Source: Pleodorina starrii
Lineage: Eukaryota; Chlorophyta; Chlorophyceae; Chlamydomonadales; Volvocaceae
DNA length: 64,000 nucleotides
NCBI GenBank assembly: GCA_030267565.1
Contig: BRXU01000021.1
Span: 62,001-126,000 of the forward strand
Reading direction: 5' to 3'
The position numbers and the translations under genes were made by a program. Under the pieces are notes generated by a model, which saw only the letters and a program-made list of their open reading frames with translations, had not been told where the DNA came from and did not search any database. Below are positions 62,554 through 64,000 of the stretch, in pieces; the first letter of the stretch is position 1, and the number at the start of each line of letters is the position of its first letter.

Positions 62554-64000
62554 GCCTTACGTGACTGTGCCCCGGCTGGTGGCCGGCTTCCCTTGTGTAA
62601 CGTGCGTTCAGATTGGGCCGAGTCCCGGGAGGGTGGTGACGTCGTTCAAGGCGCCGCGCCGCCTGCCGCGTCCGGCAACATCAATGTGAACGCCAGCTGG
62701 TGGCTTTCGGTCTGCTCCAGCTCGTGGACAAAGCAATGGGTGCAGCAAGGGTTCCCGTTGTGGTGGAAACAGGCGGGTGTCACACCGCCACCGAAGGTCA
62801 TGCGAAACCACCAAGGGGCGCTGGAGCAGCGTGCCTTCGTCACCGAATCTGTCGAGGCGCTTCTGGCAGCAGGGGCCGTACGGCAGGTTAGCGCGCGCCC
62901 ACGAGTCGTTAACCCGTTAAATGCGATACCGAAGCCCCGGCAGCCTGGCAAATTCCGCCTCCTCCTTGACTTGCGGTACGTCAATCAGTACGTATACTGC
63001 CCCAAGTTCAAATTCGAGAAGCTGACTGATTTGGAGCAAATCTTCCAGCCGAACGACTTGCTTATTAGCGCCGACCTTACTAACTCCTATTGGCAGCTCC
63101 GAATGCGCGAAGACGCCTGCGATTACCTAGGCTTCGAATGGGATGGCCGGTTTTACGTGTTTACCGTATTGCCCTTCGGGCTTGTGTCCGCCCCGTGGGC
63201 ATTCTCGAAACTTATGCGGGAGTTTTCAGCGTACCTGAGGGGCAAGGGTTTTCGCCTTATCAACTATCTAGACGACTTTCTGTTCTTGTTGGGGCCAGAT
63301 CGCGCCACGGCCTCTAAGCGGCGAGACGAGATTGTCCGCGAATTTGAGCGGGCGGGTGTCGCCCTGAATAAAGAAAAGAGCGTGCTGTCGCCCACATCGG
63401 TGGTGCGCTGTCTGGGGTATTTGGTCGATAGCGCGAAAGGGGTGTTCGCTATCCCGCAAGACCGTTGGGAGTCCTTCCAGAGGGCGGTGGATGAGGCCTT
63501 GGCACGGCCTAGCATCCCGGCCAGGACCCTGGCTCGTGTCGTGGGGCACGCTGTGAGCATGTACGTCGTTATAGGGCGCTTGGGGCGTCTCTTCACGCGG
63601 GCATCGACTGCCCTACTGCCCGACCGTTGGGGATGGTCGAGTGAGGTCACGGTTACCCCGGCGGTACGAGAAGAGCTGCGCTTCTGGCAGTCGCTGGACC
63701 GGGAGCGGCTGACGAGCCCGATCCGGCGGCCCCCGGAAGTCAACACGCTCGAGGTTAACACCGACGCCAGCGCCACCGGCTGGGCGGGTGTTGTGTCGGG
63801 CCCCGGGTTGCGCACGGTGCACCCGGTCGCGCGAGGTTACTTGTCTGGGGACATGCGTCGCACGTCGTCGGGTAACCGTGAGCTGGCTGCTATCTTCTTC
63901 TCTCTTGAGTCCCTCAAGGATGAGCTGAATGGGCGGCGAGTGCATCTGCTGACGGATAGCCAGAATGCGGAGCGTATCGTTGATCACGGCAGCCGGAAGG
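62554..64000 (+). CDS. DIRS-type reverse transcriptase and RNase H, partial
   Basis: Open from after a TGA at 62551-62553 to the edge (482 codons), in the same frame as Gag but separated from it by stops at 62335, 62341 and 62551. The start is not clear; ATGs within the frame are few. RT motifs: RLLLDLRYVNQYV, ISADLTNSYWQLRM, LPFGLVSAPWAFSK, LINYLDDFLFLL (catalytic YLDD), CLGYLVDS. RNase H: NTDASATGWAGVV, ELAAIFFSLES, LLTDSQNAERIV. SAPWAFSK and YLDDFL are characteristic of DIRS/PAT RTs. It is truncated by the window before the recombinase. Confidence 0.85.

Larger units (their letters stand above)
61042..64000 (+). mobile_element. Autonomous PAT/DIRS-like retrotransposon, 5' part
   Basis: Starts TGAAGGTTTTCTGAGTG, the same first about 50 bases as repeat A1 of the element at 58532, then diverges. 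Encodes Gag (61276) and RT/RNase H (to the window edge). The tyrosine recombinase and the right repeats expected of this class would lie beyond 64000. Confidence 0.8.

Overview
This is eukaryotic nuclear DNA, most likely from a chlamydomonadalean (volvocine-type) green alga. I infer this from the spliced genes with GT-AG introns, secreted proteins carrying proline-rich cell-wall-type tails, chromodomain Ty3/gypsy elements, PAT/DIRS-like and RandI/Dualen-like retroelements, and short tracts of TTTTAGGG, the Chlamydomonas-type telomere unit. No prokaryotic gene, tRNA, rRNA or CRISPR array was seen.

Host genes. Three related secreted-protein genes lie on the + strand. Genes A (18214-26453) and B (56478-58577) are paralogues: signal peptide, C-type-lectin-like domain split over two exons, Kazal-like cysteine module, polyproline tail. 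Gene C (40538-49042) is signal peptide, proline-rich segment, three tandem Kazal-like exons and a short acidic last exon. All their introns are phase 1. Segments A and B are a duplication that also includes flanking DNA, so one copy often gives the empty site of an insertion in the other.

Mobile DNA dominates. (i) 1-7361, minus strand: partial Ty3/gypsy chromovirus G1, its LTR split by a 961-bp element. (ii) 7362-9275: hAT remnant, truncated LINE, AAT microsatellite, telomere-like tract. (iii) 10193-16995 (G2, minus) and 19089-25666 (G3, plus): two copies of one chromovirus family with 381-bp LTRs and 5-bp target duplications. G3 sits in intron 2 of gene A. (iv) 28098-39527: an 11.4-kb element carrying a 13-exon tyrosine-recombinase-like gene and a PIF1-type helicase gene. 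The 961-bp insert in the G1 LTR is its internal-deletion derivative, which defines both ends. (v) 43011-48981: a 5'-truncated RT/RNase H/restriction-like-endonuclease LINE with a 14-bp duplication in the last intron of gene C. (vi) 49438-50811: TA-flanked element with a 208-bp tandem array. (vii) 57686-57936: a 251-bp miniature LTR retrotransposon in intron 2 of gene B. (viii) 58532-60216: non-autonomous PAT-like element with split direct repeats in the last exon of gene B. (ix) 61042 to the right edge: start of an autonomous PAT/DIRS-like element (Gag, RT, RNase H).

Best candidate for an undescribed system: the recombinase plus PIF1-helicase element (iv) with its non-autonomous partner. Other strong observations: an in-frame gag-UGA-CGG-pol junction in G2/G3, a spliced small ORF ahead of gag in both chromovirus families, and the miniature LTR element. 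Exon structures were inferred from splice consensus, reading phase and paralogue comparison only; no transcript data were available.
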